A stretch of DNA of 64,000 nt, taken from positions 122,926-186,925 of the forward strand of contig JAQGDQ010000171.1 of NCBI GenBank assembly GCA_030141605.1. The letters run 5' to 3'. Both the position numbers and the translations under genes were made by a program. Shown here one piece after another: positions 60,261 through 64,000 of the stretch (positions are counted from its first letter, which is position 1; the number at the start of each line of letters is the position of its first letter). Below the pieces are notes generated by a model that saw only the letters and a program-made list of their open reading frames with translations, was not told the DNA's origin and did no database searches. This DNA comes from Tubiluchus corallicola (lineage: Eukaryota; Priapulida; Priapulimorpha; Priapulimorphida; Tubiluchidae).

Positions 60261-60592
60261 TGAAGAGTCCAAACATCATCAACTAACATTTCATCATTGT
60301 AATGTACGCACGGTCTATAATTGGCGAAAACCTTATTCGTATGATAAACAGCAAAGCCAACGATACAATGCAAGTTTCGAATCAGCCTAGATTTCACTGT
60401 CAATCAACAAGTGCACATCTGTAAACAACGTGTGGTTTAATTGGGTTTTGGTTTTTATTACTTTTCAATGTGTCATTCTTTTCGATTTATGTTAGTATAA
60501 ATTTGCGGATTTTTCTTTCTCTTGGAGTTTATGTAAGGGTACTCTGTCTTTATATTATTCCTTCAGCGTCTTGTATATAAGTTGATTTCTCT
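60261..60592. other. spacer between family B and family A elements
   Basis: No gene is seen. The minus frame at 60170-60403 straddles the element edge and is incidental. Confidence 0.5.
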
Positions 60593-61119
60593 TTAAAGGA
60601 AAGACCAAGCCTTCTGAAAAGTTTGGCTTTTTTCAATGCTCGCAAAAAAATGTTAGAAGGATTTAGGAATGAAATTGCAAAAAGCACCTCGTGTAACCAG
60701 TAAAATCACTTTAAACTAGCGATCACTTCACATGCTTAGACGCTCCCATTTTCAATGCCCATTCTTCTTCCAATAACGTCATTCGTCTTAAAGAAAAGTG
60801 TCACACTGTCAATCTTCATCAAAAGTATAATAAGTTTTTACAAAAAAAATAGATAGCTAATTTTAAAATATTTTAGCGCAAACATTGGGTAAGCTGCAGA
60901 AGCTTGAATTAGTTTAAGCAGCACGTTCTTGCGGAAAGCCTTGAAGTGTCCCATTTTCAAATCGGTAGCGGCAACCTCCACGTCTGAAAAGTTCTATTCA
61001 AAGGTAGTATATTATAAATTTATGCTTTATAGACAGTTCTTTGCTTATTTCTTTGTTATATTTTTCTAAGTTTAGCTGATAACAGTTAAAATAAACCTAA
61101 TCATTTAATTGGTCTTTTA
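60593..61119 (+). mobile_element. family A MITE, copy 4
   Basis: Starts TTAAAGGAAAGACCAAGCCT. It keeps CCAGTAAAATCACTTTAAAC, CAATGCCCATTCTTCTTCCA and AGACAGTTCTTTGC. The right end has decayed to ATTGGTCTTTTA. Confidence 0.88.
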
Positions 61120-61597
61120 GTGTTATGCAAACAGATCTTTTCTGCGTTGTTTACAGATGTGTACTTATTGAACGTTATTGAATGGCCAAGGATTCTAGAA
61201 TGATTTGTAGCATCTCACCAAGGGCATCTTTATTGTACCGTTGGTCCAGCTGTTTATACAACATCAGTCAGAATAACACCATTTGGTTTTATTTAGATAT
61301 AAAACAGCTTGAAAACTATTAAGCATTTCACTGTGATATACTAGCGCTACGTGCTGCAGCGTATCAATCATGAGATTAGAGCTCATTATCATAATAATGT
61401 AGTTATAAAACAGGCAATCACAGACTACCGCTTTTCAAAGGGATGTTCATCTCAAGAGAAGCCCAATGAGATAAGCGAATGACGTTGAAGACATGAAACT
61501 TCAACAAAATCTAATGTTCTGCTAAAGAAGATAAAGAGAATTTAGAACGGTTATGGTGGTGCTCGGAAACTTTAAAAAGCTTTAAAGTGTACGGGGG
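61120..61597. other. no gene recognised
   Basis: AT-rich spacer. Confidence 0.5.
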
Positions 61598-61689
61598 GAT
61601 TTGATTTGATTTGATTTGATTTAATTCTTTATTTCAAAATGAAGTTCATATTATAATTGACGTATTTACAACATGCAACATTATATAAA

Positions 61690-61690
<1 letters not shown>
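61598..61690 (-). repeat. probable LINE 3' tail
   Basis: The minus strand reads TTTTGAAATAAAGAATTAAA followed by four AAATC units. An AATAAA signal leading into short tail repeats is typical of CR1/L2-type retroposons. No coding remnant adjoins it. Confidence 0.45.

Positions 61691-61693
<3 letters not shown>

Positions 61694-61786
<93 letters not shown>
61694..61786. repeat. (ATT)n microsatellite
   Basis: About 30 ATT units. Confidence 0.98.
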
Positions 61787-61787
<1 letters not shown>

Positions 61788-61833
61788 ATAATCTTTATTT
61801 AAGGTCGGTGCTTATTAGATGGGCAATTTGACT

Positions 61834-62063
61834 AGCTGGCGTAGCTCAATGGTAGCGTGCTCGCTTACCACCCGGGGGGGGGGGGTCGTGAGTTCAACTC
61901 TCGGCCGAGTCATACCAACAACTTGAAAAATCTTACCGTTGGTTCTTCGACCAAGCCGCGGGTTTATCTGAGCAACGTGCGGGTAATAATAATCTGGACC
62001 ATCTTGGAAATAAGTATTGAGGTACTTAAGGTGTACTATGTCCTAAACGAAATTATTATAATT
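61834..62063 (+). mobile_element. tRNA-derived SINE, copy 2
   Basis: Box A (GTAGCTCAATGGTAGCGTGC) and box B (GAGTTCAACTC) are followed by the same body as 39011: GTTGGTTCTTCGACCAAGC, CATCTTGGAAATAAGTATTG, ACGAAATTATTATAATT tail. A run of G residues expands the anticodon/variable region. The frame at 61857-62093 is incidental. Confidence 0.85.
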
Positions 62064-62202
62064 AACCTAAGCTCCAAAAAGCTTTTGGGCTGACTGTAAA
62101 TCTACAACAATATAGCAGAGACTATTGTTACCCCACTTTTAGCCTAAATACCACGCGCCAGGCAGGACATCAGGTAGCATTTTTAAAGTCTTCGGTTATG
62201 AC

Positions 62203-62279
62203 CCGGCCGCAGTATCGAACTCATGACCTCCCAGACGGAAAGCGTACGCGTTACCACTAGATTAGTCCTCTGGTCACAG
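62203..62279 (-). repeat. tRNA-like SINE head
   Basis: The minus strand gives GACTAATCTAGTGGTAACGC (box A) and GGTCATGAGTTCGATACTGC (box B), then GGCCGGGTCATAACC. This is a separate tRNA-like family from the SINE just upstream and in opposite orientation. Its body would extend left towards ~62100, where ACCACGCGCCAGGCAGGACA may belong to it. Confidence 0.6.
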
Positions 62280-63026
62280 CTTCTAAGTTTTATTTTACAG
62301 ATATTGTAACAACGTTATCTATGACATGTTCAATTCATTCAAGTAGATTTAAATCTTTCGATGATTTTTTGCTTCAGGTTTACATTTTTGATTTGCGTTT
62401 TATTAAAGGGAAACAAAACAGAATTTTAAAGTGTGTCTCAAAAGACTCCATACAAAGTTATATTTCTTTCAGTTACACTTTGTATTACCTGTTTAAAAGT
62501 GTAACTCAAAAAGAATAGTCTGAATATTTAAAATATTCGCGTCAGATAGTAATAAAACGTGGTTGTTTCGGACGATTTACCGTTAAAATGGCCCAACAGT
62601 TATCGTTTACATTTTCAAGTTACCCTTTAGGTGTTGTTGCTATTACTATGTCTAATACATAATAGGGCCGCATATAGTTAATAAGGTTTGTAGGCATGTG
62701 GATTTCCATGAGATTTTTTCAGATTTATGTAAGAATAGGATCTTTAGTGTTCATAGCATTGCAAAATTAATTATTGAATTGCGCTCCATTTCATTTTATT
62801 GCACTTTTGTCGTATAAGTTGTTGGTTGATCAAATACGTTGCCGACCTGGCTTTGCCGTTGTTGTTGATGTGGCAGTATTGCCCTATTGCCGCTGCAGTT
62901 GGTGCCAGTGTTACTACAATGTTATTTCTACTGCTACGCCATCCACCTTGCAGGCTCTCTCACGAGATCACTGAAATGTCGCCGCAATCGTGTGCAGTGA
63001 ACAACCTTAAGCAGAATTGCGTCAGT
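62280..63026. other. no gene recognised
   Basis: Spacer. Frames at 62321 and 62774-63134 lack motifs and run into the CTAC array. Confidence 0.5.
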
Positions 63027-63188
63027 TTACCTACCTATCTACCTACCTACCTGCCTGCCTGTCTGTCTGTCTGCGTGCTTGCCTACCTATCTACCTACCT
63101 ACCTACCTACTTGCTTGTCCAGCTAAATACTTAGCTGTCTACCTACCTACCTACCTACATACATGCCTACTTACCTACCCATCTACCT
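63027..63188. repeat. (CTAC)n / (CTGC)n tetranucleotide tract
   Basis: CTAC with CTGC, CTGT and CTAT variants over ~160 bp, directly abutting the duplicated block that begins at 63189. Confidence 0.92.
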
Positions 63189-63306
63189 GTGAAAGTGTTC
63201 TGACCGATGATGCAGCATAAAAGCAATAAAGAGGTATCATATAGCTAGCAACAATTATGACCGTTGTTTTTGAACTCGGATTCCGCTAAAACAAATCAGA
63301 CGTTCT
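63189..63306 (+). repeat. flank block shared with 3613-3738
   Basis: This is the same block as at 3613, adjoining a family A element in the same orientation. Confidence 0.85.
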
Positions 63307-63884
63307 TTAAAGGAAATGTCAACCTTTCTAAGAAGTTAGGCTTGTTTCATTGTTCTTAGAAGGATTGTCATTGTCATTGTTCATTGTCGTTATTTAGAAG
63401 GATGTAGTAATAAAGCTGCAATAAGCGCCTGGTGTAACTAGTAAAGTCAGTTTAAAGTCGCGATCACTTCAAGCTTGGGCGCTTCCATTTTCAATGTCTA
63501 TTCTTCCAATTCGCCTTGAAGTTAAACAACTCAACGTCCATCTTCTACAAAATAATAATAAGTTTTTACAAAAAAATAGATAGCTAATTTTGTAGCTTTT
63601 TTGGGTGAATATTACATAAGCTGCAGAAGTTTGAATTAGTTTAAGCAGCGGGCGCTCACGGACAGCTACGATGCACTTACGGAAAGCCACGAAGTCTCCC
63701 AGTTACGTCACGATTTTCAAGTAAATAGCGGCGACCTCCACGCCTGAAAATTTCTATTCAGAGGTAGAATATTTTAATTTGTGCTTTTTAGGCAGTTCTT
63801 TGCAAATTTTTTCGTTATATTTTAACAGTAAGTGATAACAGTAAAATAAACCCAACATACTGAGTGACTTGTCCTTTCCTTTAA
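63307..63884 (+). mobile_element. family A MITE, copy 5
   Basis: Starts TTAAAGGAAATGTCAACC and ends GTGACTTGTCCTTTCCTTTAA-type sequence, so both TTAA edges are kept. Near 63356-63406 a short local expansion repeats ATTGTCATTGTTC and TTAGAAGGAT. The minus frame at 63469-63690 lies inside it. Confidence 0.9.
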
Positions 63885-64000
63885 TCTGTATATCACCTCA
63901 TCTCATGTCAATACTAAAGACGTGGAGACTCATAATAATATTCGTAAAGCGTCGCCAAAAGGTACAAAGTCGTTCGTGAGAAAGCGAAAAATCTTGGAAT
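63885..64000. other. no gene recognised
   Basis: Short end of the window. Confidence 0.5.

Overview
This window looks like intergenic DNA, possibly with some intron, from an animal with a repeat-rich, AT-rich genome, most likely an aquatic invertebrate. The signs are long AT-rich spacers with no dense coding, very long microsatellites, several small inverted-repeat DNA transposons, tRNA-headed and 5S-rRNA-related short retroposons, decayed LINE 3' ends, and an interstitial block of the metazoan telomere word TTAGGG. I cannot name the species. There are no bacterial-style operons, phage genes or CRISPR arrays, and I see no intact multi-exon gene. Most open frames are chance frames or translations of simple repeats.

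The dominant theme is a set of non-coding mobile elements whose ends read TTAAAG. Family A (~500 bp) has five copies (3739, 22566, 35727, 60593, 63307). Family B (~735 bp, 5' end related to A) has two (42379, 59528). Family C (~450-680 bp) has five (8773, 9795, 16910, 26137, 27073), one of them split by a 1,045 bp insertion. Families D and E form a direct-repeat-flanked block at 18683-19640, and a further E head lies at 53747. Other cut-and-paste relics are a Harbinger-like element (1972), a TA-flanked element with near-perfect ends (41358) and a hAT-like element (44943).

Retroposon traces: LINE C-terminal fragments at 37398 and 49580, two copies of one tRNA-derived SINE (39011, 61834), four other tRNA-like heads (12950, 46054, 56870, 62203), and three 5S-rRNA-like segments (30811, 31021, 38690).

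Simple-sequence DNA is abundant: (GT)n at 467, pentamer arrays at 14559 and 30070 whose unit changes mostly one base at a time, (TTCA)n at 25206 and 33534, TTG/TTA/ATC tracts at 52681, a higher-order CAT-rich array at 55060, (CA)n at 56687 and an almost pure (TC)n of ~477 bp at 57061.

Possible host or transposon-derived coding pieces are few and uncertain: a single-pass membrane micro-ORF or terminal exon at 7400-7594 (minus), an SGNH-hydrolase-like frame at 43960-44388 (minus), and unrecognised frames at 23652, 32446, 48757 and 53202. Nothing indicates that these genes work together.
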